Translations under genes and position numbers: made by a program
Shown here: positions 16,123 through 24,715 of the stretch, in pieces
How positions within the stretch are numbered: position 1 is the stretch's first letter
How the letters are laid out: the number at the start of each line of letters is the position of its first letter
The notes under the pieces: model-generated
Told to the model about the DNA's origin: nothing
Database searches by the model: none
The model's input: the letters and a program-made list of their open reading frames with translations, nothing else
Assembly: GCA_002384935.1 (NCBI GenBank)
Contig: DGCD01000021.1
Coordinates: 186,357-220,734 of the forward strand
Reading direction: 5' to 3'
Length of the DNA stretch: 34,378 nt
From: Pusillimonas sp. UBA3987
Lineage (GTDB): Bacteria; Pseudomonadota; Gammaproteobacteria; Burkholderiales; Burkholderiaceae_B

Positions 16123-16152
16123 TTGACTTATAGGCTATTTTCAGGATATTAT
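16123..16152 (+). promoter_or_regulatory. Candidate rplU-rpmA promoter
   Basis: TTGACT at 16123-16128 and TATTAT at 16147-16152 with an 18-base spacer, 48 bases before the rplU ATG. The spacing and the match to sigma70 boxes are good. Confidence 0.6.
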
Positions 16153-16200
16153 CTTTCGCTTGGCATTTTGCCAGTAATGTAATTTAAAAGGGTTACCCAC

Positions 16201-16512
16201 ATGTACGCGGTCATAAAAACCGGCGGCAAACAGTATCGTGTTGCAGCCGGCCAAAAACTTAAGGTAGAACAGATACCGGCAGACATAGGGCAAGAAATTA
16301 CGCTGGACCAGGTTTTGTCAGTTGGCGAAGGTGAACAATTAAAAATTGGTACACCTTTGGTTGACGGCGCCGTGGTTAAAGCAACCGTTCTTGCACAAGG
16401 CCGGCACGACAAGGTCAAGATCTTCAAAATGCGACGTCGCAAGCACTATCAGAAGCGTCAGGGCCATCGTCAAAACTACACCGAGATTCGCATTGAAGCC
16501 GTTACGGCTTAA
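16201..16512 (+). CDS. rplU: 50S ribosomal protein L21
   Basis: Ribosomal large-subunit protein of 103 aa that binds 23S rRNA near L20. Typical start MYAVIKTGGKQYRVAAGQKLKVE, shown here by the TGGKQYRV core, and typical basic C-terminal part KMRRRKHYQKRQGHRQ. It is the first gene of the conserved rplU-rpmA pair, with rpmA 29 bases downstream. Confidence 0.98.
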   Translation: MYAVIKTGGKQYRVAAGQKLKVEQIPADIGQEITLDQVLSVGEGEQLKIGTPLVDGAVVKATVLAQGRHDKVKIFKMRRRKHYQKRQGHRQNYTEIRIEAVTA

Positions 16513-16541
16513 TGCTTGAACCAGGTTAACAGGAGCTAAAC

Positions 16542-16802
16542 ATGGCACAAAAGAAAGGCGGCGGCTCAACGCGGAACGGTCGCGACTCAGAATCGAAACG
16601 ACTGGGTGTGAAGGTATATGGTGGCCAAGCCATCAATGCCGGTTCCATCATCATTCGTCAGCGCGGCACAAAATTCCATCCTGGCGTTAACGTTGGTATG
16701 GGCAAAGACCACACGCTTTATTCGCTGGTCGACGGCAAAGTTAAATTTGCAATCAAAGGCGCATTGAACAAGCGTACCGTATCGGTTGTTTCTGCAGACT
16801 AA
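16542..16802 (+). CDS. rpmA: 50S ribosomal protein L27
   Basis: Ribosomal protein of 86 aa whose N-terminal tail reaches the peptidyl transferase centre. The start MAQKKGGGSTRNGRDSESK is the family signature (no leader peptide for Prp cleavage, as expected outside Firmicutes), followed by RQRGTKFHPG and VGMGKDHTL. A clear AGGAG lies upstream of the ATG. A strong terminator follows. Confidence 0.98.
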   Translation: MAQKKGGGSTRNGRDSESKRLGVKVYGGQAINAGSIIIRQRGTKFHPGVNVGMGKDHTLYSLVDGKVKFAIKGALNKRTVSVVSAD

Positions 16803-16821
16803 GCTGCTTTGAACCGAACGC

Positions 16822-16854
16822 AAAGCCCTACCAGACGGTAGGGCTTTTTGTTTT
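16822..16854 (+). terminator. Intrinsic terminator after rpmA
   Basis: AAAGCCCTACC (16822-16832), a 4-base loop AGAC, and GGTAGGGCTTT (16837-16847) form a perfect 11-bp stem that runs directly into TTGTTTT. It ends the rplU-rpmA transcript before obgE. Confidence 0.93.
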
Positions 16855-16889
16855 AGAATAACCCCCACACTCTCTTATGGTTTGAACTT

Positions 16890-18005
16890 ATGAAATTCGT
16901 TGACGAAGCCACCATTGAAGTCATTGCCGGCAAAGGCGGCAATGGGTCGGCGAGCTTTCGCCGCGAAAAATTCATTCCAAAAGGCGGGCCTGACGGCGGC
17001 GACGGCGGCAAGGGCGGCAGCATTCTGGCTATTGCCGATCGCAACATCAATACCTTGGTTGATTATCGCTATGCGCGCCTGCACCGTGCCAGAAACGGCG
17101 AGAACGGACGCGGCTCCGACCAATACGGCGCCGGTGCGGCCGATATCACCTTGCGTGTTCCCGTCGGTACGGTTATTTACGACGCGGATACCGACGAGCA
17201 GCTGTTCGACCTGAACCATCATGGCCAGAAAGCAGTTTTGGCTGCCGGTGGTGAAGGCGGCAGGGGAAATATTCACTTCAAATCCAGCACCAACCGGGCG
17301 CCAAGGCAGTTTACCTATGGCAAGGAAGGCGAGCAGCGACGGTTGAGGTTCGAACTGAAGGTTCTGGCCGACGTCGGCTTGCTGGGCCTTCCAAATGCCG
17401 GTAAATCCACGCTCATCAGCAAGGTTTCCAACGCAAAACCCAAAATCGCCGACTATCCATTTACCACTTTGCACCCTAACCTGGGGGTGGTGCGCACCTC
17501 TGAATCACGCAGTTTCGTCATCGCCGATATTCCCGGTCTGATTGAAGGCGCATCGGAAGGCGCCGGGCTTGGTCATTTGTTCTTGCGTCACCTGTCTCGA
17601 ACACGTGTCCTGCTTCACCTGGTCGACTTGTCTTCTCCCGACCCGAGCGTCGACCCTGTCGAGGCGGCCGTAGAGGGCACACTGGCCATTGCCCAGGAAC
17701 TGCGCAATTACGATGAAACGCTGTACGAGAAGCCGCGCTGGTTGGTATTGAACAAGCTTGATATGGTTGAAGATCCGGCAGACATCCAACAACGCTTTTG
17801 CGAGGCATTGGGCTGGAAAGGTCCGGTGTTCGCCATTTCCGCACTCACCGGCTCGGGTACGCAAGAGCTGATATGGGCGTTGCAAGACTGGCTTGATGCG
17901 GAAAAAGAGAAAGAGAATCAGGCCATTGACAAGGCAGAAGGTACTTATCAGGCGCCGGATCCCCGCTTTGATGAGTCCCGTGGCCCTCTCGACAATATCG
18001 ATTGA
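16890..18005 (+). CDS. obgE: GTPase Obg/CgtA
   Basis: Essential ribosome-associated GTPase linked to 50S assembly and the stringent response. The N-terminal Obg domain is glycine-rich (KFVDEATIEVIAGKGGNGS, then GGPDGGDGGKGG). The G domain has GLPNAGKST at about residue 168 (P-loop), DIPGLIEGA (G3), NKLD (G4) and SALTGSG (G5). Length of 371 aa includes a short acidic C-terminal tail. obgE follows the rpmA terminator, in the common rplU-rpmA-obgE-proB order. Confidence 0.97.
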   Translation: MKFVDEATIEVIAGKGGNGSASFRREKFIPKGGPDGGDGGKGGSILAIADRNINTLVDYRYARLHRARNGENGRGSDQYGAGAADITLRVPVGTVIYDADTDEQLFDLNHHGQKAVLAAGGEGGRGNIHFKSSTNRAPRQFTYGKEGEQRRLRFELKVLADVGLLGLPNAGKSTLISKVSNAKPKIADYPFTTLHPNLGVVRTSESRSFVIADIPGLIEGASEGAGLGHLFLRHLSRTRVLLHLVDLSSPDPSVDPVEAAVEGTLAIAQELRNYDETLYEKPRWLVLNKLDMVEDPADIQQRFCEALGWKGPVFAISALTGSGTQELIWALQDWLDAEKEKENQAIDKAEGTYQAPDPRFDESRGPLDNID

Positions 18006-18033
18006 ACCTTATTCATCATTTACTCACCGTCCC

Positions 18034-19191
18034 ATGTCGACTCCTACTTCCGTTGTCGCCCAAGCCAAACGCGTTGTTGCAAAAGTGGGTTCCTCCCTGG
18101 TCACGAATGAAGGTCAAGGCATCGATCTGCAGGCAGTTGGCCAATGGGCATCCCAAATTGCCGCGCTTCACGCACAGGGCCGCGAGCTCGTACTCGTTTC
18201 CAGTGGGGCCATAGCCGAGGGCATGGCAAGATTGGGCTGGAAAACCCGGCCTCACACAATGCATGAGCTCCAGGCCGCCGCCGCCGTTGGACAAATGGGG
18301 CTGGTTCAGGCCTACGAAGTTGCTTTCGCTCGCCATGGCATCCGCACAGCGCAAATTTTGCTGACCCATGAGGACCTGGCCAACCGCGAACGTTATTTAA
18401 ACGCGCGTACCACCATCTACACTCTTCTTTCGCTGGGCGTGGTACCCATTGTCAATGAGAACGACACAGTCGTAACCGACGAAATCCGTTTGGGCGACAA
18501 CGACACGCTGGGTGCGCTGGTAACCAATCTCATTGAAGCCAACGCGCTGATCATTCTGACCGACCAGCCGGGCCTGTACAATGCCGACCCCCGCAAAAAC
18601 CCCAAAGCAAAACTCATTGGCCGGGCACAGGCCGGCGACCCCGAACTTGAAACCATGGCCGGTGGCGCCGGCAGTAGCATTGGCACCGGCGGCATGCTGA
18701 CCAAAGTATTGGCGGCACGCCGCGCAGCCAACAGTGGCGCACACACGGTCATCGCTTCCGGACGTGAACCGAATGTTTTGGTACGACTGGCCGGCGGAGA
18801 ACGTATTGGCACCGAACTACACGCGCAGTTGCCAGTGCGCTCCGCACGCCAACGTTGGATAGCCAATCATTTACGCTTGCGTGGGAAGGTCACGCTCGAC
18901 GAAGGTGCAGTAAAGGCGCTCACAGCCGGACGTAAAAGCCTGCTGCCCATTGGGGTCGTTGCCGTTGAGGGTGAGTTCGAGCGAGGCGATGTCGTTGCGT
19001 GCATCGACCCCAAAGGCGTAGAGTGCGGGCGTGGACTGATTAACTACTCAGCAGCCGACACGCGACGCATTATGCGTCAGCCCAGCAACCGCATCACGGA
19101 AATCCTGGGAGCCATGTCTGACGAAGAATTGATGCACCGGGACAATATGGTTTTTTCTTCGGCACCCCGCTTGCCCCCAACGCCAGACTAA
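18034..19191 (+). CDS. proB: Glutamate 5-kinase ProB
   Basis: First enzyme of proline synthesis: phosphorylates L-glutamate to glutamyl-5-phosphate; feedback-inhibited by proline in the family. Start set at ATG 18034 (MSTPTSVVAQAKR), 28 bases after obgE, because an upstream in-frame extension overlaps the end of obgE and has no family similarity. Amino-acid kinase motifs: VVAKVGSSLVTN, VSSGAIAEGM, NENDTV, GDNDTLGALVTNLI and GGMLTKVLAARRA. A PUA domain follows from about residue 285 (GKVTLDEGAVKAL). Length 385 aa, slightly longer than E. coli (367). Its last bases overlap the convergent regulator gene. Confidence 0.95.
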   Translation: MSTPTSVVAQAKRVVAKVGSSLVTNEGQGIDLQAVGQWASQIAALHAQGRELVLVSSGAIAEGMARLGWKTRPHTMHELQAAAAVGQMGLVQAYEVAFARHGIRTAQILLTHEDLANRERYLNARTTIYTLLSLGVVPIVNENDTVVTDEIRLGDNDTLGALVTNLIEANALIILTDQPGLYNADPRKNPKAKLIGRAQAGDPELETMAGGAGSSIGTGGMLTKVLAARRAANSGAHTVIASGREPNVLVRLAGGERIGTELHAQLPVRSARQRWIANHLRLRGKVTLDEGAVKALTAGRKSLLPIGVVAVEGEFERGDVVACIDPKGVECGRGLINYSAADTRRIMRQPSNRITEILGAMSDEELMHRDNMVFSSAPRLPPTPD

Positions 19192-19973
19192 CTGCTGCGT
19201 CGCTCCAGAAACGGTCCGTGGAATATGTAACCGCTGCCATGAAGTGTGCGAATGGGCAACTCAAGCCCCTTGCCTTTGAATTTCTGCCGCAGACGACTCA
19301 CCATCACACTCATTCGTTCGCGCCCGCTGTCGATTGCATCTTTCGCATCAAACCATAACTGCTCGATAAGCACCTCGTGTGATGCACACATCTCGGGTTG
19401 TCTGATTAAAGCCAACAGGAAAGCCCGTTCACTGGAGGTTAATCGAATCTTCTTGCCGTCAGGGCTGACCATTGCCCAGGATTGCTCTGCGAAACACCAA
19501 CCATGGTCAGGCGTCGGCCTAGGCTCGATTTGAATCAAAGATGGCAGGCCCAGGCCGCCGCCCCGCATGCGGCTGAATAACAGAGTAGAAAGAAAATGAG
19601 GCGCCACAGTGCCACTGAAGTAACCGTCGACACCGGATTGCAATGCCTGCATCAGAGTTTGTTCATTGTAATCAGGCGTACGTGCGACGATACACACCCC
19701 GGGTGCAACTGCCCTTAGATAGTGAGCCACTGCACAATTCTGAGCGAAATCTCCATTCAACAATACCAACGCCCGCATGCCTTGGACGCCTGGCACGGCA
19801 ACCGACCTGACCGCTTCTTGATAAACGGCGTCCATGTCGGTGCACTGCACCAGTGCAAGACCGTAATCTTCCAAGTGATGACGCACCGCTTGCACAAGAT
19901 ACTGCGAGGGTCCGTCTTCAACCTCACCCAATAACGGATCGAACCAAATCAGTTTCAACTGTTTAATCAACAC
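19188..19973 (-). CDS. Winged-helix (OmpR-type) regulator with receiver-like N-terminal domain lacking the phospho-Asp
   Basis: A protein of about 260 aa. The C-terminal part (from about residue 165) is an OmpR/PhoB-type winged helix: IRLTSSERAFLLALI, VLIEQLW, MSVMVSRLRQKF and IRTLHGSGYIF. The N-terminal half has the spacing of a receiver domain, but the strand that should end in the phospho-acceptor Asp reads ALVLLNGDF and the conserved Lys region reads GYFSG, so phosphorylation is unlikely. No kinase gene is near. The start is uncertain: GTG 19973 and TTG 19970 follow an AGGGGG, and a TTG at 20000 is also open. It overlaps the end of proB and is divergent from the XRE gene. Targets unknown. 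Confidence 0.8.
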   Translation of the reverse strand: MLIKQLKLIWFDPLLGEVEDGPSQYLVQAVRHHLEDYGLALVQCTDMDAVYQEAVRSVAVPGVQGMRALVLLNGDFAQNCAVAHYLRAVAPGVCIVARTPDYNEQTLMQALQSGVDGYFSGTVAPHFLSTLLFSRMRGGGLGLPSLIQIEPRPTPDHGWCFAEQSWAMVSPDGKKIRLTSSERAFLLALIRQPEMCASHEVLIEQLWFDAKDAIDSGRERMSVMVSRLRQKFKGKGLELPIRTLHGSGYIFHGPFLERRSS

Positions 19974-20068
19974 CGTGCCCCCTGCCAGCCATTTACCCAA
20001 TGCACGAAAACCTATTTTTTAGAAGCTGGCTCAACATTATTATTACATATGTGATGTCGATTATTACC

Positions 20069-20100
20069 AACGTGATTGAATAACACTATCCAATCACGTT
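20069..20100. promoter_or_regulatory. Perfect inverted repeat abutting the XRE gene start
   Basis: AACGTGATTG (20069-20078) and CAATCACGTT (20091-20100) form a perfect 10-bp inverted repeat with a 12-base spacer, ending one base before the GTG start codon. It is probably an autoregulatory operator of the XRE protein, and might also affect the divergent winged-helix gene. It leaves no room for a Shine-Dalgarno sequence. Confidence 0.65.
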
Positions 20101-20101
20101 T

Positions 20102-20485
20102 GTGAATACGCTCGCCGAACGCCTCCGATACGCAAGAAACTTAAGACAGCTCACTCAAACAGCGCTGGCAAAACGCGCGAGCGTTTCGCAGGGAGCCATC
20201 TCGAATTTCGAGAACCAGTTGCGATATCACCCAAGAGATATTCTGCAATTGGCCGCGGCTTTGAACGTGAACCCCATTTGGTTACTCAATGGCACGGCGC
20301 CAATGGAAATTGCAATGACCGAGCCCCCGGCACAAGGAACAGAAACCGTTAATGAGCCGGCATTGCAGTACACATGGCCGTTCCCGCACGTTCTACCCGA
20401 AGATTACTTTTCACTACCCGCCGAAAAGCGGGAATTGATAGAGGCCATGGCGTTGACCATGTTGAACCAACGTAAACCCGACTAA
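20102..20485 (+). CDS. XRE-family helix-turn-helix regulator
   Basis: A 127-aa protein with an N-terminal Cro/CI-type HTH: LAERLRYARNLRQLTQTALA, then the recognition helix SVSQGAISNFEN and LAAALNVNPIWLLNG, the usual end of the domain. The remaining 55 residues (PFPHVLPEDYFSLPAEKRELIEAMALTML) look like a short oligomerisation tail; the LexA-type peptidase part found in longer CI repressors is missing. GTG 20102 is the only usable start, since an in-frame stop lies 21 bases upstream and no later Met or Val fits. No ribosome binding site is present, so the mRNA may be leaderless. Phage-derived or a housekeeping regulator; function unknown. Confidence 0.85.
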   Translation: MNTLAERLRYARNLRQLTQTALAKRASVSQGAISNFENQLRYHPRDILQLAAALNVNPIWLLNGTAPMEIAMTEPPAQGTETVNEPALQYTWPFPHVLPEDYFSLPAEKRELIEAMALTMLNQRKPD

Positions 20486-20557
20486 GCTGTGCGCCATAGG
20501 TGAAGCACGTTCCCGTTCACCCCGCGGTTTCCAAACGCCTGAGTTAACCAGACAAAT

Positions 20558-20590
20558 AAATGGCGCCCGAAATACCCGGGCGCCATTTTT
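20558..20590. terminator. Bidirectional terminator between the XRE gene and ilvD
   Basis: AAATGGCGCCCG (20558-20569) and CGGGCGCCATTT (20577-20588) form a perfect 12-bp stem with a 7-base loop. It is followed by T residues on the plus strand, and by TTATTT on the minus strand, so it can serve both the XRE gene and the converging ilvD. A second perfect 8-bp stem, ATCGATAC/GTATCGAT (20599-20606 with 20623-20630), lies just before the ilvD stop. Confidence 0.88.
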
Positions 20591-20637
20591 CCAAACAGAT
20601 CGATACCTCAGTATCAGTAAAAGTATCGATAGACCTG

Positions 20638-22521
20638 TTAGCTTGATTGACCTCGCGTACGAGTCATTACCTGATTGATATCACGCACTGCGCCACGATC
20701 GGCCGATGTGGCCAATGCGGCGTAGGCAAGCAACGCCTGAGAGACGGCACGCTGCCGATTCACCGGTTTCCAGGCCTTTTCCCCACGTGATTCCATTTCG
20801 GCGCGACGCTCCGCCAACTCTTCAACCGAAATGGCCAAGTGAATGCGGCGCTTGGGAATATCAATTTCAATTTTGTCGCCATCGTGCACCAGGGCAATAT
20901 TGCCCCCTTCCGCGGCTTCGGGGGAAGCGTGGCCAATCACCAAACCTGAGGAACCACCCGAAAAGCGGCCGTCGGTCAGCAAGGCCGAGGAAGCGCCCAA
21001 GCCCTTGGATTTTAGATAGGAAGTGGGATAAAGCATTTCCTGCATGCCTGGGCCGCCACGTGGACCCTCATAGCGAATAATGACGACTTCGCCGGCTTTC
21101 ACCTGGCCTTCTAAAATACCCTCGACCGCATCTTCCTGGCTCTCGTAAACACGGGCCGTCCCCGTAAACACCAGAATACTTTCATCAACACCCGCCGTTT
21201 TCACAATACAGCCATTGGGAGCCAGATTGCCATACAACACCGCAAGGCCGCCGTCTTGCGAGTACGCGTGCGCTTTGTCGCGAATACAGCCCGCCGATCG
21301 ATCAAGATCAAGTTCATCGTAATAACGATCCTGGCTGAAAGCGGTTTGAGTTGGAATACCGCCGGGCGATGCACGGAAAAAGTCGGCGACTTGGGCACCT
21401 GCAGAATCGGAGACGACATCCCACTGGGAAATGGCCTGGCGCAACGTGCCGCTGTGCACGTTGTTCACGTCAACGTTCAACAAGTCGGCGCGCGCCAACT
21501 CGGCCAGAATACCCAAAATACCGCCCGCACGATGAACGTCTTCGATATGATATTTGTCTGTTGCCGGCGCCACTTTACACAAACACGGCACATCACGCGA
21601 AATGCGGTCGATATCAGACATGGTGAAGTCGACACCCGCCTCTTGCGCTGCTGCCAGCAGATGCAATACTGTGTTGGTTGAGCCACCCATCGCTACGTCT
21701 AGCGTCATGGCGTTCTCGAAAGCTTCAAACGTGGCGATATTGCGCGGCAATACAGACTCATCATCTTGTTCATAATATCGCTTGCACAAATCAACCACCA
21801 GCTTGCCCGCGTTCTCAAACAGCGTACGACGGCGGGCATGAGTGGCCACAATGGTACCGTTGCCCGGCAAAGACAAGCCAAGCGCCTCAGTAAGGCAGTT
21901 CATGGAGTTGGCCGTAAACATGCCGGAGCAGGAGCCGCACGTAGGACATGCACTGCGCTCAATTTCACCCAGGTCCTCATCCGAAACGCTGTCGTCTGCC
22001 GCTTTCACCATTGCGTCGACCAGGTCGAGCTTCATCAGGATTTTTTTGCTGCCGGCGTCAATGACTTTGCCGGCCTCCATCGGGCCGCCCGAGACGAACA
22101 CAACCGGAATATTCAAACGCATGGCAGCCATTAACATGCCGGGGGTGATCTTGTCGCAATTGGAAATGCAAACCATGGCGTCGGCACAATGCGCATTCAC
22201 CATGTATTCAACTGAATCGGCGATCAACTCGCGCGATGGCAGAGAATACAACATGCCCCCGTGACCCATGGCGATGCCGTCGTCGACGGCAATGGTGTTG
22301 AACTCTTTGGCCACCCCGCCCGCCGCCTCGATTTGGCGCGCCACGAGCTGCCCCATGTCTTTTAGATGCACATGGCCAGGCACGAACTGGGTAAAAGAGT
22401 TCACGACCGCGACAATAGGCTTTTCAAAGTCACCATCTTTCATCCCGGTTGCGCGCCAAAGCGCACGGGCACCGGCCATGTTGCGACCATGAGTGGAGGT
22501 TCGGGAACGATATTGCGGCAT
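20638..22521 (-). CDS. ilvD: Dihydroxy-acid dehydratase IlvD
   Basis: Iron-sulfur enzyme that dehydrates 2,3-dihydroxy-isovalerate and -methylvalerate to the 2-keto acids of valine, isoleucine and leucine synthesis. Family motifs: MPQYRSRTSTHGRNMAGAR start, CISNCDKITPGM with the first cluster Cys, CPTCGSCSGMFTANSMNC, SLPGNGT, MGGSTNT, NGCIVKTAG, YEGPRGGPGMQEM and DGRFSGG. The three cluster cysteines look intact, so the E. coli-type [4Fe-4S] class is likely. At 627 aa it is slightly longer than E. coli IlvD (616). It is monocistronic, with a weak AGAG ribosome binding site. Confidence 0.97.
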   Translation of the reverse strand: MPQYRSRTSTHGRNMAGARALWRATGMKDGDFEKPIVAVVNSFTQFVPGHVHLKDMGQLVARQIEAAGGVAKEFNTIAVDDGIAMGHGGMLYSLPSRELIADSVEYMVNAHCADAMVCISNCDKITPGMLMAAMRLNIPVVFVSGGPMEAGKVIDAGSKKILMKLDLVDAMVKAADDSVSDEDLGEIERSACPTCGSCSGMFTANSMNCLTEALGLSLPGNGTIVATHARRRTLFENAGKLVVDLCKRYYEQDDESVLPRNIATFEAFENAMTLDVAMGGSTNTVLHLLAAAQEAGVDFTMSDIDRISRDVPCLCKVAPATDKYHIEDVHRAGGILGILAELARADLLNVDVNNVHSGTLRQAISQWDVVSDSAGAQVADFFRASPGGIPTQTAFSQDRYYDELDLDRSAGCIRDKAHAYSQDGGLAVLYGNLAPNGCIVKTAGVDESILVFTGTARVYESQEDAVEGILEGQVKAGEVVIIRYEGPRGGPGMQEMLYPTSYLKSKGLGASSALLTDGRFSGGSSGLVIGHASPEAAEGGNIALVHDGDKIEIDIPKRRIHLAISVEELAERRAEMESRGEKAWKPVNRQRAVSQALLAYAALATSADRGAVRDINQVMTRTRGQSS

Positions 22522-22681
22522 GATTGATCTCTGAAAATATATGACGTTTCAATACATTAATGATAACAAGTCTTCTGTTGCCACGTTGACCAAAATCAAT
22601 ATAAGCACCATAGATTTATGACAAAGTAGCCTCGTACGCTCGTTAATTATTGTGCGGTCGCCTAAAGCCGCGGAGGTTCAC

Positions 22682-23737
22682 ATGTCAATTCCATCCACCA
22701 TGCATGCAATGGTTTTTCATGGCCCCGGCAAAAAAAGCTGGGAATCGGTGCCCTCACCTGGGATCCAAAATCCAACCGACGCCATTATCCGCATCACCAG
22801 AACCACAATTTGCGGCACTGACCTGCATATTCTGAAAGGCGACGTGCCAACAGTGACAAGCGGACGTATTCTTGGCCACGAGGGCGTGGGAATCGTTGAA
22901 GAAGTCGGCAATGCAGTCAGCAACTACAAGAAAGGCGATCAGGTTCTAATTTCCTGCATTACGTCATGCGGAAAATGCGGGTACTGCAAACAGCAAATGT
23001 ATTCGCATTGCGAAGACGGCGGCTGGATATTGGGCCACTTAATTAACGGCACGCAAGCTGAATACGTGCGCATTCCCCACGCCGATAACAGCTTATACCC
23101 CATTGCGGCAGGCGCTGACGAAGAGGCGCTGGTGATGCTGAGCGATATTTTGCCCACTGGCTTCGAAATTGGTGTTCTGTACGGCGCCGTTAAGCCGGGC
23201 GATACCGTAGCCATTATTGGCGCTGGCCCCGTAGGTATGGCGGCCTTGCTGACCGCGCAGTTTTACTCCCCGGCACGGTTGATTATGGTCGACGTAGACG
23301 ATGGCCGCCTGGACATGGCCAGAAAATTTGGTGCCACCGAAGTCATTAACAGCTCGAAAGAAAATGTTGAAACGCTGATTCAAAACAGTACAAAAGATGG
23401 GGTAGACGTTGCGATTGAAGCCGTAGGTATTCCCGCGACTTTCAACATTTGCCAAAACATCATCCGCCCTGGCGGACATTTGGCTAACGTAGGGGTTCAT
23501 GGGACTCCGGTTGACCTGCAAATCCAGAACCTGTGGATTAAAAACGTTACCATTACCACAGGTCTGGTCAATACCAACACCACACCCATGCTGATGAAAA
23601 CAGTCACTTCAGGCCAACTGAAACCCGCACGACTGATCAGCCATCGCTTCCCGTTCAGCGAATTTATGAAAGCCTACGACGTTTTTGCCAACGCTGCCCG
23701 GGAAAAAAGCATGAAGGTTATTATTAGCAATGATTAA
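22682..23737 (+). CDS. Zinc-dependent alcohol dehydrogenase family protein
   Basis: Medium-chain (MDR) NAD(P)-dependent alcohol dehydrogenase, 351 aa from ATG 22682, which has a GGAGG 5 bases upstream (an in-frame ATG at 22652 lacks one). Catalytic zinc ligands: C in TICGTDLHI, H and E in GHEGVG. Structural zinc cysteines: CGKCGYCKQQMYSHC. Nucleotide-binding loop VAIIGAGPVGMAA. It resembles the alcohol/threonine/sorbitol dehydrogenase-like group, but the substrate cannot be read from the sequence. The downstream OsmC gene starts 18 bases later and is probably co-transcribed. Confidence 0.88.
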   Translation: MSIPSTMHAMVFHGPGKKSWESVPSPGIQNPTDAIIRITRTTICGTDLHILKGDVPTVTSGRILGHEGVGIVEEVGNAVSNYKKGDQVLISCITSCGKCGYCKQQMYSHCEDGGWILGHLINGTQAEYVRIPHADNSLYPIAAGADEEALVMLSDILPTGFEIGVLYGAVKPGDTVAIIGAGPVGMAALLTAQFYSPARLIMVDVDDGRLDMARKFGATEVINSSKENVETLIQNSTKDGVDVAIEAVGIPATFNICQNIIRPGGHLANVGVHGTPVDLQIQNLWIKNVTITTGLVNTNTTPMLMKTVTSGQLKPARLISHRFPFSEFMKAYDVFANAAREKSMKVIISND

Positions 23738-23755
23738 TTCAAGGTGAACCGCTCC

Positions 23756-24202
23756 ATGTCCGACACATCAGTTTCCGTTCAGCTCAAACAAAAACAAGAC
23801 TTTCAATTCGAAATCAATTTCGGCAACAGTCTGCCCATTATTTTAGGTGATGAGCCGCCTCCCATTGGCGAAGGAAAAGGTCCCTCGCCAGCCCAGTTTC
23901 TTGCCGCCGCTGTTGGCAATTGCCTGAGCGACTCCCTGTTTTTTGCCATTAAGAAATACAACGGGAATCCGGAACCCATCGAGTGTGACGTTACCGCCAC
24001 CATTGGACGCAACGAGCAGGGCCGCTTGCGCATTACCCATATGCATGCCGCCATTAAGCTTGGTGCGGCAGCCGATGATTTGAATCATCTGGACAGGGTG
24101 TTGTCCCAGTTTGAGGCGTTCTGCACAGTCACGCAAAGCGTCGGACAAGGAATTCCTATTGAAATCAGCGTCAGCGACACAAACGGCAAAAAGCTTAAAT
24201 AA
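23756..24202 (+). CDS. OsmC family protein
   Basis: A 148-aa OsmC/Ohr-fold protein; relatives reduce organic hydroperoxides through two cysteines. Both are in place: the first in AAVGNCLSDSLF and the second in FEAFCTVTQSV, with the glycine-rich GEGKGPSPAQFLAA before the first. ATG 23756 is chosen, 9 bases after AAGGTG; a GTG 12 bases upstream is inside that ribosome binding site. It follows the alcohol dehydrogenase, a recurrent pair that may link peroxide or aldehyde detoxification (inference). Convergent with the SMR pump, 7 bases apart. Confidence 0.87.
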   Translation: MSDTSVSVQLKQKQDFQFEINFGNSLPIILGDEPPPIGEGKGPSPAQFLAAAVGNCLSDSLFFAIKKYNGNPEPIECDVTATIGRNEQGRLRITHMHAAIKLGAAADDLNHLDRVLSQFEAFCTVTQSVGQGIPIEISVSDTNGKKLK

Positions 24203-24209
24203 GCTGGCC

Positions 24210-24545
24210 TTAAGCGACCGCCTTCGAAAACACGTTAATGACAATGACGCCGGCCACAATAAGGCTCATCCCGATAATGGCCGGCAAATCGAGCGCCTGA
24301 CGAAATAGCCACCACCCCACCAAAGAAATAAGCACAACCCCAACGCCAGACCAAATGGCATATGCAATACCAGTGGGTATCGTCTTCAAGGTCAGTGATA
24401 AAAAATAAAAGGCAACACCATAGCCCAATACCGTAATCACACTGGGCCATATACGAGTGAATTGATCTGACGCTTTCAAGGCACTGGTACCAATAACTTC
24501 AGCCACAATTGCGATCCCCAGATATACATATCCCCAGCCACCCAT
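24210..24545 (-). CDS. Small multidrug resistance (SMR) family efflux protein, EmrE/QacE-like
   Basis: Inner-membrane proton-coupled antiporter of 111 aa with four hydrophobic helices, working as a dimer in the family. Glu16 in IAIVAEVIGTSALKAS is the equivalent of the proton/substrate Glu14 of EmrE. Also seen: FYFLSLTLKTIPTGIAYAIWSGVG, shortened core TIPTGIAYAIWSGVG, which is the hallmark of the SMR family. AAGGGG lies 6-7 bases before the ATG. Substrate could be quaternary ammonium compounds, polyamines or guanidinium. The TIPTGIAYAIWSG type favours the drug-export branch over SugE/Gdx. Confidence 0.9.
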   Translation of the reverse strand: MGGWGYVYLGIAIVAEVIGTSALKASDQFTRIWPSVITVLGYGVAFYFLSLTLKTIPTGIAYAIWSGVGVVLISLVGWWLFRQALDLPAIIGMSLIVAGVIVINVFSKAVA

Positions 24546-24715
24546 GTGCTACCCCTTGTAATAAAAAGCCTATTGAACCATTAATAAGGATGAAAAGCCC
24601 TCCCACCTGGCTACGATGGGCGTTGTATTGCAACCCGACAGATTTATTGCATTAACCACCCCAACATCGCCTAAACTGGGCATCAATCTCCCATCACCGC
24701 GGTTCGTAAAAAGCG

